A stretch of 64,000 nt of DNA. Source: Dactylosporangium siamense. GTDB lineage: Bacteria > Actinomycetota > Actinomycetes > Mycobacteriales > Micromonosporaceae. Below, piece by piece: positions 49,701 to 59,497 of the stretch. The stretch is from the NCBI RefSeq assembly GCF_016862795.1, contig NZ_BONQ01000047.1, forward strand, positions 1 to 64,000, given 5' to 3'. The translations under genes were made by a program, and so were the position numbers. Each line of letters opens with the position of its first letter. Within the stretch, counting starts at the first letter, position 1. Below the pieces are notes generated by a model that was not told the DNA's origin, searched no databases, and worked only from the letters and a program-made list of their open reading frames with translations.

Positions 49701-50664
49701 CGAGGCGCACCCGGGGGTCGGCGGCGGTGTAGGCGAGGTCGGTGAGCAGGTTCGCGGTCAGGACCACGGCGGTGGTGACGAGGGTGATCGCGGCCAGCAG
49801 CGGGAAGTCGCTGCCGAGCGCGGCCTGGACGGTGACCGCGCCGAGCCCGGGCAGCGAGAACACGGTCTCCACGAGCACGGCGCCGCCGACGAGTTCGGGC
49901 AGGTGGGTGCCGATGAGTGTGAGGAACGGCAGCAGCGCGGTGCGCAGCGCGTGTCCGAACAGGACGGTCCTGCCGGGTAGGCCACGGCCGCGAGCGGCGA
50001 GGACGTGGTCGTCGCGGAGGCTGTCGGCGACCGAGTCGCGGACGAACAGCAGGAACCACGGCGCCTGCGAGACCGCCAGGACGGTGATCGGCAGGATCAG
50101 GTGGTGCGCGACGTCGCCGGCGTGAACCCCGTCCGCGGCGATGTCGGTGAGCCCGCCGGCCGGGAACCAGCCCAGCACGAGGGCGAAGACGGTGATCGCG
50201 GCGAGGGCGAGCCAGAACACCGGCATCGCCTCCACCGCGTACGCGGCCGCGCGCAGGCCGCGGTCGAGCCAGCCGCCGCGCCGGTACGCCGCGACCGTCC
50301 CCAGGAGCAGGCTCGCCACCAGTACCAAGGCCAATGCTGCACCGACGAGCAGCAGGGTCCATCCGGCGCGGGCAGCGATGACGGAGGTGACGGGCTCGTG
50401 GCGGGTGATCGACCAGCCGAGGTCGCCCTGGACGAGGTTGGTGATCCACCGCCAGTACTGCACCGGCAGCGGGTCGTCGACGCCCCAGTTCGCCCGCAGC
50501 TGGGCAAGGTTCTCATCGGTGGCGGTGAACGCGGCCGCGCCGGCGTACTGCTCGGCCGGGTCGTACGGCGACGCCGCGCCCAGCGCGAACATGCCCATGC
50601 TGGTCGCGGCGAGGACCGGGACGGCGACCAGCAGCCGCCGCCCGACGGTCCGGCGGGCACTCAC
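49693..50664 (-). CDS. Nickel/peptide-type ABC permease (NikB-like)
   Basis: A 323-residue permease of the DppB/NikB class. It has an N-terminal helix, the WGVDDPLPVQYWRWITNLVQ periplasmic segment, five further helices and an EAA loop in LAARGRGLPGRTVLFGHALR. GTG 50664 overlaps the NikA stop (GTGA). A long frame extends upstream into nikA but lacks permease homology. Confidence 0.82.
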   Translation of the reverse strand: MSARRTVGRRLLVAVPVLAATSMGMFALGAASPYDPAEQYAGAAAFTATDENLAQLRANWGVDDPLPVQYWRWITNLVQGDLGWSITRHEPVTSVIAARAGWTLLLVGAALALVLVASLLLGTVAAYRRGGWLDRGLRAAAYAVEAMPVFWLALAAITVFALVLGWFPAGGLTDIAADGVHAGDVAHHLILPITVLAVSQAPWFLLFVRDSVADSLRDDHVLAARGRGLPGRTVLFGHALRTALLPFLTLIGTHLPELVGGAVLVETVFSLPGLGAVTVQAALGSDFPLLAAITLVTTAVVLTANLLTDLAYTAADPRVRLDG

Positions 50665-52241
50665 CCCTTGGTCCAGGTGTGCAGGTTCCACCAGAGGCTG
50701 TTGGCGACGTCGTGCTCGTGCGCCTCCACCCGCGGCTGCACGCCCTTGACGGTGCTCCGCACGACGTAGGTGTGCTGCAGGTACGTGAGGAACACCCACG
50801 GCACGTCGGCGGCGAGCTGCCGCTGGAACCGGCTGTACGCGTCCTTGCGTTTCGCCGGGTCGGCCTGGTCGCGGCCGTCCTGCAGCGCCTTGTCGGTCTC
50901 CGCGGACTTGTACAGGCCGAGGTTGAAGTAGCCTTCGCCGGCGAACTTCGAGCCGAACAGCTTGTAGGAGACGAAGTCCGGGTCGTACGGGCTGCCCCAG
51001 CCCATGACGAGCGCGTCGGTCTTCATCCGCGGGGTGATCGCGTCCCAGGTGAGTCCCTCCGGGGTGACCTGGATGCCGAGCTTCTTCGCGTCCGCGGTGA
51101 CGGCGAGGGCGAGCTCCTTGCGGAGGCTGTCGCTGGCTGGGTACATGATCGTGAACGCCGCCTTCTGCCCGCCCTTGACCCGGATCCCGTCGGCGCCCGG
51201 CACCCAGCCGACGGCGTCGAGCAGCCCTGTTGCGGTCGCTGTGTCGGCACCCGGTTTGCCGGTCACTGTCGCGTCGGCGAAGGCCGATGTCGGCGGGATC
51301 GGGCTGTACGCGGGCTCGCCGGCGCCGCCGAGGACACCGTCGACCATCGCCTTGCGGTCGACGCCGGTGTTGAGCGCCTTGCGCACCGCGAGGTCACCGG
51401 TGACCGGATTACCGAAGGGGAGCATCACGCCGCGATAGTCGGCGGTCGGGACCTTGTGCACCGTGAACCCGGTGACGGTGCCGAGCCCTGCGGCGAGCTT
51501 TGGCGCCAGCTCGGCGGCGTCGAACTCGCCGGCGCGGGTCCGCTGAGCGCGGATGTTGTCGTCGGCGACGAACGCGACCACGACGCGGCGGTTCGCGGGT
51601 TTCCCGGCGAAGTACCGGTCGTTCGCGGTCAGCACGAGCCGGTCCCCCGCCGTCCAGGACTCCACCTGGTACGGGCCGGTGCCGATGGGCTTGCGGTTGA
51701 ACCCGGACTTGTTGATGTCCTGACCCTGCAATGCCGTTGCCGGCACGATGCCGAGGGTGAGGCGCTGCAGGAACGGCGCGTAGGCGTACCTGAGCCGGAA
51801 CACCACCGTCGACGCGTCGGGCGCCTCGACCGCGTCGAGCATGTCCAGGTCGGAGCGCAGCGTCGAGTCGACCTTCGGGTCCAGGACCGCCCGGTAGGTG
51901 AAGACGACGTCGGCGGACGTGAACGGCGTGCCGTCGTGGAAGACGACCCCGTCGCGGAGCTTCACGGTGACGGTGCGCCCGTCGGCGGACACGTCCGGCA
52001 GCGCCGCGGCGAGGGCGGGCGTGAGTTCGTTGCGGCCGTCGCGGGCGACGAGCCCATCGAAGATCAGCGAGGCACCGTCGACCCCGTAGTTCAGCACCGG
52101 GTTCAGGGTGTCCGGCTCCCCGGCGGTCGCGACGACGATCGTGCCGCCGTTGCTGTCCTGCGCTTGTGGTGTCGCGGAGCAGGCCGTGACGGCCAGTACG
52201 AGCGCCGCCGCGGCGGTGAGCCGGTGGAAGGTGACACGCAT
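50661..52241 (-). CDS. Substrate-binding lipoprotein of nickel-type ABC importer (NikA-like)
   Basis: A 526-residue family-5 solute-binding protein. The lipoprotein signal ends VTAC (Cys near residue 21). SBP_bac_5 hallmarks are TLNPVLNYGVDGASLIFDGL, TVKLRDGVVFHDGTPFTSAD and NRKPIGTGPYQVESW. The family binds peptides, nickel chelates or nickel-histidine complexes. Nickel is favoured by the three Nur-type boxes 35-91 bp upstream. The start is ATG 52241, with ggag about ten bases upstream; the frame to 52298 would overlap the boxes. Confidence 0.82.
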   Translation of the reverse strand: MRVTFHRLTAAAALVLAVTACSATPQAQDSNGGTIVVATAGEPDTLNPVLNYGVDGASLIFDGLVARDGRNELTPALAAALPDVSADGRTVTVKLRDGVVFHDGTPFTSADVVFTYRAVLDPKVDSTLRSDLDMLDAVEAPDASTVVFRLRYAYAPFLQRLTLGIVPATALQGQDINKSGFNRKPIGTGPYQVESWTAGDRLVLTANDRYFAGKPANRRVVVAFVADDNIRAQRTRAGEFDAAELAPKLAAGLGTVTGFTVHKVPTADYRGVMLPFGNPVTGDLAVRKALNTGVDRKAMVDGVLGGAGEPAYSPIPPTSAFADATVTGKPGADTATATGLLDAVGWVPGADGIRVKGGQKAAFTIMYPASDSLRKELALAVTADAKKLGIQVTPEGLTWDAITPRMKTDALVMGWGSPYDPDFVSYKLFGSKFAGEGYFNLGLYKSAETDKALQDGRDQADPAKRKDAYSRFQRQLAADVPWVFLTYLQHTYVVRSTVKGVQPRVEAHEHDVANSLWWNLHTWTKG

Positions 52242-52275
52242 CGAGGCTGCTCCAGATGTCGGGCGACCGAATCTG

Positions 52276-52332
52276 ATGCAAGTTATCTGTTGTTGCAAGT
52301 TAGGTGCAATAGCTGTTGCAAGCTTATGGCAA
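52276..52332. promoter_or_regulatory. Array of Nur-type boxes upstream of nikA
   Basis: Two sites with exact N5 spacing, TTGCAA-gttag-GTGCAA (52293-52309) and TTGCAA-gctta-TGGCAA (52316-52332), and a weaker third half-site ATGCAA at 52276-52281. They lie 35-91 bp before the nikA start on the minus strand, where nickel-loaded Nur would block the promoter. Confidence 0.75.
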
Positions 52333-52502
52333 ATACCGGAGACTGACAGCAGAAGGGTTTGGCCTGGTGCGGTCCGTGGAGTGGTCGCCGATGCCGGGCG
52401 GACTCTTCGTCCACGCCGCGGTCGTCAGGGTGCGATCAGGCGAGGCGGCGCCCAGCGCGATGGTCCTCAACCTGGTCTGGGCGCCGCCACCACAGCCGAT
52501 TG

Positions 52503-52527
52503 TGCCGCCGCAGGCTTCGCGGCGGCA
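52503..52527 (-). terminator. Terminator after superoxide dismutase gene
   Basis: A 9-bp perfect stem (tgccgccgc with gcggcggca) and 7-nt loop, 16 bases after the sodF-like stop on the minus strand. The remaining 52333-52502 shows no supported gene. Confidence 0.7.
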
Positions 52528-52543
52528 CTCCGGGTCGGTCCGG

Positions 52544-53146
52544 TCAGCCGGCCGTGGCGGCGGTGAAGCGGGCGGTGACGTCCGACCAGTTCACCAGGTC
52601 CCACAGCCGGTCGACGTAGTCCGGCCGGACGTTCTTGTACTGCAGGTAGTAGGCGTGCTCCCAGGCGTCGAAGACGAGCAGCGGTGTGGTGCCCTGCCCG
52701 ACGTTGCCGTGGTGGTCGTAGACCTGCTCGACCAGCAGCCGCCGGCCGAGCGGCTCCCACGCGAGGACGCCCCAGCCGGAGCCTTGAACGCCCTTGGTCG
52801 CGGTGGACAGCTGACCGGCGAACCCTTCGAAGGACCCGAAGTGCTCGTCGATCGCCGTGGCGAGCTCACCGTCGGGCCGGTCGCCGCCCTCGGGCGACAG
52901 GTTGTTCCAGAAGATCGAGTGCAGGACGTGCCCGGACAGGTTGAACGCCAGGGTCTTTTCGAGGCCGACCAGGGCGCCGAAGTCACCCTTCTCGCGCAGC
53001 TCGGCGAGCTGGTCGAGGGCGTCGTTGGAGCCCTTCACGTACGCGGCGTGGTGCTTGCTGTGGTGCAGCTCCAGGATCTGCCCTGACATCGCGGGCTCCA
53101 GGGCGCCGTAGTCGTAGGGCATGTCGGGCAGCGTGTAGACAGCCAT
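52544..53146 (-). CDS. Fe/Mn-family superoxide dismutase (SodF-like)
   Basis: A 200-residue cytoplasmic enzyme converting superoxide to peroxide and oxygen. Metal ligands are His in [12 protein letters not shown], His in [14 protein letters not shown], Asp in [10 protein letters not shown] and the His of the same motif. In Streptomyces the iron enzyme SodF is repressed by nickel-bound Nur while the nickel enzyme SodN is induced. The Nur-type box at 53183-53199 fits this. No sodN is present in the window. I chose ATG 53146 with gagagg upstream. Confidence 0.88.
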   Translation of the reverse strand: MAVYTLPDMPYDYGALEPAMSGQILELHHSKHHAAYVKGSNDALDQLAELREKGDFGALVGLEKTLAFNLSGHVLHSIFWNNLSPEGGDRPDGELATAIDEHFGSFEGFAGQLSTATKGVQGSGWGVLAWEPLGRRLLVEQVYDHHGNVGQGTTPLLVFDAWEHAYYLQYKNVRPDYVDRLWDLVNWSDVTARFTAATAG

Positions 53147-53182
53147 GCGCGAACCTCTCAGCAATATGCCATGGAGTGGCTC

Positions 53183-53199
53183 CTGCCAGTATGTTGCAA
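53183..53199. promoter_or_regulatory. Nur-type box upstream of sodF
   Basis: Read on the minus strand: TTGCAA-catac-TGGCAG, the same N5 spacing as the nikA and MFS sites, 37 bases before the sodF start. A second degenerate atggca-tattg segment lies closer to the gene. Confidence 0.7.
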
Positions 53200-53258
53200 T
53201 AAGCATGGCTGCGGGGCGGGTCTGGGAGTGACCGACGTGACAGCGATCGCCGCTCGGC

Positions 53259-54106
53259 TCACCCGGCGTCGACGAACCGTTGCGGTGCGGCCGCGAACTG
53301 TTCCTGGCACCACGTGCAGCAGAAGTGCCAGGTGCTGCCGTCGTGTTCGAGGGTGAGCGGGTCGTCGGGCGGGACCGGCATCCCGCAGACCGGGCATGCC
53401 GGCTGATCCGATGCGTTCGCCGCCTCCGCGGCGAACTCGCTGTTGCTGTCGGGGTGCATCCAGCCGGTGCCCTGGTATTCGAGCTGAGTGGCGGTCCGCC
53501 GCGCGACCGTCCGTCCGAAGTACCGCTCGACGATCCGCAGGGCGAGGTCGGTGCCGGAGGTGAGACCGCCGGCGGTGGCGATCCTGCCGTCTTCGACGTA
53601 GCGGACCCCGCGGACGACGGTGACCTCGGGGAAGGTCGCGCGAAGTGCCCGGTAGCCGCCGTGGTGGGCGGTCGCGGTCCTGCCGTCGAGGAGGCCGGCC
53701 TGTCCGAGGACGAAGGAGCCGTTGCACACGGACATGGTCACCGCGGTGCCGTGATGCACCCGCCGCAGCCAGTCGAGGACCTCCGGGGCGAGCTTCCTGG
53801 TGTCCATGGCGGGGACGACCACGATGTCCGGTGCGGGCGCGCTGTGGAGGTCGTGCCCGGGGACGATGACCATGCCGCCGGAGATCCGGACGGGTTCGGT
53901 CGTGGCCGCCACCGTGTGCAGCGTGAACGGGTTGCGGCCGTCGTCGAGGTGGACGTACTCGAACACGCCCCACGGTCCGGCGAAGTCGACGAGTTCCGCG
54001 TCGGCGGAGATGAGGAACGCGACGGTGATGTCACCGGTCGTGGGAGGGTCGAGCGGTGCGGTGAGACGGGCATCGGGGACCGGCTGGTCGAGCGTCGTGT
54101 CGGTGG

Positions 54107-54110
<4 letters not shown>
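53259..54110 (-). CDS. DJ-1/PfpI-domain protein fused to a C-terminal YHS metal domain
   Basis: A 283-residue protein. Residues about 27-215 form a DJ-1/PfpI (class I amidotransferase-like) domain with [20 protein letters not shown] containing the nucleophile-elbow Cys. Residues about 238-275 form a YHS/TRASH-type domain: [13 protein letters not shown], then [14 protein letters not shown]. It has no AraC helix-turn-helix, so it is not a GlxA regulator. The YHS domain binds metals, often copper or a transported metal, in P-type ATPases and chaperones. It is the last gene of the FecBCD-like operon (ATGA overlap). A metal-dependent enzyme or chaperone role is inferred. Confidence 0.8.
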
Positions 54111-54900
<790 letters not shown>

Positions 54901-54904
<4 letters not shown>

Positions 54905-55983
54905 CGCACCGCCCCGGACCGGCTGCGCAACAGCCACAGGAAGAACGGCGCACCCAACGCGGCGGTGAAGATACCGATCGGCATCTCGTTGGGCCGGTCC
55001 AGCGTGCGGGACAGCAGGTCGACCAGGATCAGGAAGATCGCGCCGACGAGCAGCGACACCGGCACGACCCGCCGGTGGTCAGGGCCGACGAGCAGCCGTA
55101 CCGCGTGCGGGACCAGCAGACCGACGAAGCCGATCCCCCCGGCGACGCTGACGATCGTGGCGGTCAGCAGCGACGCGGCGGCGAGCAGCCCGAGCCGCAG
55201 CCGGTTGACGTCGATCCCCAGCCCCGCGGCGGACGTCTCCCCCATCGTCAGCGCGTTGAGCCGGCGGCCGTCGACCAGCAGCCACAGCATGCAGCACAGC
55301 AGGGCGACGGCCGGTGCCGGCAGGTCGGACCATGACGCCCCGGAGACCGAGCCGAGCAGCCAGAACATGATGCCGCGCAGCTCGGTCGGGTTGGCCTGCA
55401 GCTGGATGTAGCTGGTCACGGCGGAGCCCAGGTAGCCGACCGCCACACCGGCCAGGATCAGCCGCCCGGGAGCGACCTGACCGGCGCGCTGCGCCAGCCC
55501 GACCACCAGCACCACGCTCATCAAGGCGCCGGCGAACGCGGCCCCGGTCACGCCCAGTCCGGCGGTGACCGCGGAGGCGAACGTCAAGGCAAGGACCGCT
55601 CCGACCGAGGCGCCCGAGGAGATGCCGAGCAGGTACGGGTCGGCGAGCGGGTTACGGACGAGGGCCTGCAGGCACACCCCGGCGATGCTCAGGCCGGCGC
55701 CGCTCACCCCGGCCAGCAGCACCCGGGGTGTGCGGAAGTCCCACACGATCTGGTCGTACAGCAGGCTGCGCTCGGTGTCCCCCGGCGTGAGGTGCGCCCA
55801 CGTCACCGCGACCACGTCCCCGAGCGGCACCGGCACGGTGCCGACGGCGATCGCGACCGCCGCCGACACCACCGTCGCGGCTGCCAGGAGCACGACCAGT
55901 AGCGAGTAGGCGCGATCCGGCACGAGGTGGGCACGGTGCGCGGCCGTGCGCTTCGACCGTTCAGCCGGCAGCGTGGACGGCAT
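54901..55983 (-). CDS. FecCD/BtuC-type ABC importer permease
   Basis: A 360-residue permease with about ten helices. Conserved FecCD features are LTPGDTERSLLYDQIVWDFR, RTPRVLLAGVSGAGLSIAG, LLGISSGASVGAVLA and GGIGFVGLLVPHAVRLLVGP. It forms the channel for a TonB-independent actinobacterial importer of siderophores, heme, cobalamin or a metallophore. It overlaps the solute-binding gene by 23 bp. Confidence 0.9.
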
Positions 55984-57049
55984 CGCTGATCCGCTTGACC
56001 GCGACCGCGTTCAGCGGCCCGAGATAGAAACTGTCCGACACCGACGTGTACGTCTTCGTCTTCGAGGCGGGCCACTGCGGGAACTTTGCGAACAGCTGCT
56101 CGGCGAACTTCTTCGCGTCGTCGTCCGGCTGGTACAGGCCGATCACCAGGACGTCCGGGTTCGACGTGGCGAGGGCCTCGACGTTGATCCCGGTGAGCTG
56201 CTGATCGGTGAGCCCGCCGAACGGGTTCACGCCGCCGGCCCGGTTGATGATGTCGTCGAAGATCCCGCCGCCGAACACCGCCGGTACCCCGTTGGTGGTC
56301 ATCATCGACATGCTCGGGTAGGCGACCAGCACGCGCTTGCGGGCGCCGGTCGGCGAGGGGAGCGCGGCCAGCGAGGTGCGGGCCTGCTGCACGACCTCGG
56401 CCGCCCGGCCCTGCACGTCGAAGATCACCCCGAGCTGGGTCAGCAGGTCGAACGACGACTCAACGGTCCGGTTCGCGTACGTCGTCACGTCCTGCGGCCG
56501 GGGCGAGGTCGCGCCGTTGGCGCAGTTGGACGGGGTCACGAAGCTGTTGATGCCGGCCTTGGCCAGCTCGTCCTGACCGATCGAGCCGATCTTGTCGTCG
56601 AATCCGCCCGCCCAGGTCGAGATCACCAGGTCCGGAGACTGGGCCAGTATCTGCTCGCGGGGGATCTCGAAGTTCTGGTTGAGCTTCACCCCGCCGGTCG
56701 GGACGGCCTTGATCTTTTCGACCATTGCCGGGTCATCGGACACGCCGTAGCTCTGGCTGTTCGCCACGATGCTGCCCTGTACGCCGAGCGCGATCATCGA
56801 CTCGACCTCCGCGACCGACGCCCCGTTGAGCAGCACCACCCGGCGCGGCGCCTGCGTGAACGTGACCTTCCGGCCGCAGTTGTCGATCGTCAGCGGATAC
56901 GTGGTCCGCGGCCCGGCGGCCGCGGACCCGCCCGGCGCCCCGGCCGACGCCTCCGGCACCTTCGTCCCGGAGCACGCGCCAAGCGCCAGCATGACGCACA
57001 CGGCCAGCGCCGCACGGGAAGCAACGAACCTGGAAGTACGGGGTGGCAA
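55961..57049 (-). CDS. FecB/BtuF-type solute-binding lipoprotein
   Basis: A 362-residue lipoprotein (lipobox LGAC, Cys near residue 25) with the PBP class III fold. NCGRKVTFTQAPRRVVLLNG opens lobe 1, LAQSPDLVIS and TTYANRTVESSFDLL lie in the helical backbone, and lobe 2 includes VLVIGLYQPDDDAKKF. It binds a metal complex of unknown identity. A Cys at NCANGA and several Met residues (PSMSMM) are noted. TTG 57049 is chosen because aggagg lies five bases upstream. Confidence 0.85.
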   Translation of the reverse strand: MPPRTSRFVASRAALAVCVMLALGACSGTKVPEASAGAPGGSAAAGPRTTYPLTIDNCGRKVTFTQAPRRVVLLNGASVAEVESMIALGVQGSIVANSQSYGVSDDPAMVEKIKAVPTGGVKLNQNFEIPREQILAQSPDLVISTWAGGFDDKIGSIGQDELAKAGINSFVTPSNCANGATSPRPQDVTTYANRTVESSFDLLTQLGVIFDVQGRAAEVVQQARTSLAALPSPTGARKRVLVAYPSMSMMTTNGVPAVFGGGIFDDIINRAGGVNPFGGLTDQQLTGINVEALATSNPDVLVIGLYQPDDDAKKFAEQLFAKFPQWPASKTKTYTSVSDSFYLGPLNAVAVKRISDAVHAAG

Positions 57050-57138
57050 TGCGTCCTCCTGGTGTCGGTGAGCACCGGGCAAGTCCGCTCGACCGGCAAA
57101 CAGATAGTCGTCGCATCGCCGTGAATGGTTCCGTGCGC

Positions 57139-57540
57139 TTACCGGCAGTCCGGGCGCTGCCGCGACACGACGCCGTCGCGGCACTCAACAACGCCGCCCG
57201 TACCGTCGTGCAGTTGGACGCCGGTCACCTCGTCGCCGGCGCGCAGGAGACTGAACTGCGGGCATCCGGGCTGCGGCGCCGACCACGCCCCGTCGCCGCC
57301 GAGCACGGACGAGAAGCTGCAGTGCTCCTCGTCGGTCCAGCCCCAGGCCAGCAGGACGTACGCGTCGCCGTAGCGGTACCGGCCGATCGAGGCCGTCCGC
57401 TCCCCCACCGGCCGGTGCAGGAACTCCGCGGACAGCCGCGGGACCGCGGCGCCGTCAAGGTTCGCTGCCGCGACGGTCCGGTGCAGGGTGTAGGCCGACA
57501 GGTCCGGCAGTGCCGGCGACGTCGTCGCAGCCTCGGTCAT
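57139..57540 (-). CDS. Hypothetical protein in copper/ABC operon
   Basis: A 133-residue soluble protein without signal or membrane helix; I do not recognise it. Features are EFLHRPVGERTASIGRYRYGD, WTDEEHCSFSSVLGG, three cysteines and several histidines. It lies between the Dyp peroxidase (46 bp upstream) and the solute-binding protein gene (89 bp downstream), in the same direction. The start is ATG 57540; the frame upstream to 57573 has no better site. Confidence 0.6.
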   Translation of the reverse strand: MTEAATTSPALPDLSAYTLHRTVAAANLDGAAVPRLSAEFLHRPVGERTASIGRYRYGDAYVLLAWGWTDEEHCSFSSVLGGDGAWSAPQPGCPQFSLLRAGDEVTGVQLHDGTGGVVECRDGVVSRQRPDCR

Positions 57541-57586
57541 CGTTCGCTGTTCCTTACTTGTCGATACGATCAACCGCGCGGAGCGG

Positions 57587-58807
57587 TCATCCGAGCAGGC
57601 TCTGGCCGATCCAGCCGCCGGGCTCGCAGCCGGGCGGGACCGCGAAGACGGCGGAGCCGATCGGCGTGATCCACTCGTTCATCAGGTCGGCGTCGTCGAG
57701 CTTGCGCTGGATCGGGATGAACTGCTCGCCGATGTCACGCTGGTACGACGCGAAGACGAGCCCGCTGTCCGCGGTGCCGTCCGCGCCGGGCGGCTCGTCG
57801 TAGTTGTACGGGCGGCGGAAGATCCGCAGCCGGTCCGAGCCCACCTGTGCCCGCGAGACGTGCGAGAACTCCGAGATGACCGGGAACCCGAGCTCGTTCT
57901 TGGCATTGAAGTCGGGCTCGTCCAGCTCTAGGCGGCCGGTGAGCGGCGCGCCGTCGGACAGCCTGCGACCGACCGCGAACTCCTTGCCGACGGTGTCGGC
58001 GGCGTCCCACTTTTCCAGCTCGGCATGGATCCGGCGGATCACGACGGTGGTCCCGCCGTGCAGCCACGCGGGGCCGCTGTCGGTCCAGACCGCGCTGGCG
58101 AACACGTCGCTGCCGGGTGCCGGGTTGCGGGTGCCGTCGAGCTGTCCGAGGACGTTGCGCTGGGTCACCCCGTCGTCCTGCGTGCCGCGGGCGTTGCGGA
58201 ATCCGCGCTGCACCCACCGTACGGTGGCGAAGGACCGCGAGTCCTTGACCAGCATCCGCTGGGCGTGGGCGACGGTGACCGGGTCGTCGGCGCAGATCTG
58301 CAGCAGCACGTCGCCGCCGCTCCACCCCTGCTGCAGTTTGTCGATGCCGAAGGCGGGCAGCTGCTGCAACGACGATGGCCGCTGCGCGGTGAGCCCGGCG
58401 ACGTCGAACAGCCGCGGCCCGAACCCGAACGTCACCGTGAGCCGCGCCGGCATCCGCGCCAGCTCCGGCTGCCCGTCGGCGAGCGGCGCGACGCCCTGCG
58501 TCAGCCGCGCCGCGTCGTCGGTGAGCACGAGCATCATCCGGCGCAGCGCCGCACGGTCGGCGACGGCGGCCAGGTCGAGGGCCACGAACGAAGCATGCGC
58601 CTGCGCCGGCGTCTCGACACCGGCCTGATGCGCCCCGTGGAACGCGATCGTCTGCCCACCCGCCGCTGCCGGCGCCGGGGTGGGTGCGGCATGGTCGCCG
58701 CCGGTCCGGACGGCCGCCGCGCCGACGGCGATCGCCCCGCCCACGGACAGGGCACCGCCGGCCAGCAGGGCACGCCTGCTGACCGGCCCCCGCTCACGAT
58801 CGGTCAC
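57587..58807 (-). CDS. Tat-exported Dyp-type peroxidase (EfeB-like)
   Basis: A 406-residue heme peroxidase. The twin-arginine signal is SRRALLAGGALSVGG at the N-terminus. The Dyp hallmark Asp/Gly motif is LGQLDGTRNP (GxxDG), with heme and distal residues in GTTVVIRRIHAELEKW. The C-terminus reads GLVFASYQRDIGEQFIPIQ. EfeB proteins normally work with EfeU/EfeO in iron uptake, but neither is present. Here it follows a PCuAC copper chaperone by 2 bp. The chosen start is GTG 58807; the frame upstream overlaps PCuAC. Roles could include oxidation of heme, a metallophore or copper. Confidence 0.88.
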   Translation of the reverse strand: MTDRERGPVSRRALLAGGALSVGGAIAVGAAAVRTGGDHAAPTPAPAAAGGQTIAFHGAHQAGVETPAQAHASFVALDLAAVADRAALRRMMLVLTDDAARLTQGVAPLADGQPELARMPARLTVTFGFGPRLFDVAGLTAQRPSSLQQLPAFGIDKLQQGWSGGDVLLQICADDPVTVAHAQRMLVKDSRSFATVRWVQRGFRNARGTQDDGVTQRNVLGQLDGTRNPAPGSDVFASAVWTDSGPAWLHGGTTVVIRRIHAELEKWDAADTVGKEFAVGRRLSDGAPLTGRLELDEPDFNAKNELGFPVISEFSHVSRAQVGSDRLRIFRRPYNYDEPPGADGTADSGLVFASYQRDIGEQFIPIQRKLDDADLMNEWITPIGSAVFAVPPGCEPGGWIGQSLLG

Positions 58808-58809
58808 CG

Positions 58810-59361
58810 TCAGCCCATCGACATGCCGCTGGCACTCGGGCTGCCACCCATGCCAGGCATGTACGACTCGTTGCCCGCCGCGAAATCCTTGCCCAGCGCG
58901 GTGAACTGGAACGTGCCGCCGTCCTTCGTCGTCAGCGTGAACGTCACCTGGTCGCCGGTCTTCACCTCGGTCTTGACGTCCATGAGCATGAAGTGGTCGC
59001 CGCCGGGCTTGAACTCGTGCGACCCGTTGGCGGGGATGACGAACCCGCCGTCCTTCGGCCGCATCGCCATCTTGCCGTCCACAGTGGTCGTCTCGTGCAG
59101 CTCCATCATCGGCGACACCGACGACGACGCCGAGACGAGCACGATGTCCTTGCCGGTGGTGTTCATGACCGTGCCGTACGCCGCCGACATCCCGGACTTC
59201 GCCGTCTTCACCCACGGGTCCTTCACCACGAGGGCCTGCTGCGGGCTCGCGCTGGTGGCGGCCGGCGCGGCCTCGGCACCGGGCGACTTCTCGGACCCGC
59301 AACCGGTCAGGGCCAGCACCAGCACGGTGGCGGCGAGCAGACCGCGTTTGCGCAACGACAT
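58810..59361 (-). CDS. PCuAC-type periplasmic copper chaperone lipoprotein
   Basis: A 183-residue lipoprotein (lipobox LTGC) with a PCuAC cupredoxin-like domain. The copper site matches H(M)x10Mx21HxM in spirit: MMELHETTT, GKMAMRPKDGG and DHFMLMDV. The Met-rich C-terminus SYMPGMGGSPSASGMSMG adds likely Cu(I) ligands. PCuAC delivers copper to cytochrome oxidase or stores it outside the membrane. It is the first gene of the minus-strand operon and lies behind an ECF-type promoter (59407-59436). ATG 59361 with gaagga upstream. Confidence 0.88.
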   Translation of the reverse strand: MSLRKRGLLAATVLVLALTGCGSEKSPGAEAAPAATSASPQQALVVKDPWVKTAKSGMSAAYGTVMNTTGKDIVLVSASSSVSPMMELHETTTVDGKMAMRPKDGGFVIPANGSHEFKPGGDHFMLMDVKTEVKTGDQVTFTLTTKDGGTFQFTALGKDFAAGNESYMPGMGGSPSASGMSMG

Positions 59362-59406
59362 CGAATGTCCTTCAGCTCGGAAATCTCGGCGGAAACACTG
59401 CATGGA

Positions 59407-59436
59407 GGTAGTCGGGGTCCGCGCCGGGAAAGTTCC
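59407..59436 (-). promoter_or_regulatory. ECF-type promoter for the PCuAC-Dyp-ABC operon
   Basis: On the minus strand GGAAC (59436-59432), 17 bases, then CGACTACC (59414-59407). Identical spacing and nearly identical boxes occur at three other places in the locus. Predicted transcription start is near 59400, giving a leader of about 40 nt with a good ribosome-binding site. Confidence 0.8.
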
Positions 59437-59497
59437 CGACGGATTTCTGTCGACCCCGGTGCGCCGTCCAGCGGTTCAGGAGGGTCAGGATGGACGC

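Noticed and set aside
52316-53086. Plus-strand open frame starting in the Nur-box region
   Set aside because: It overlaps the sodF terminator and is antisense to sodF, with no domain features. The only doubt is the short part before 52500, which lacks a ribosome-binding site.
57050-57138. A second cobalamin riboswitch before the FecBCD-like genes
   Set aside because: The 89-bp gap lacks the B12 box and the conserved aptamer core, so cobalamin is not supported as this importer's substrate.
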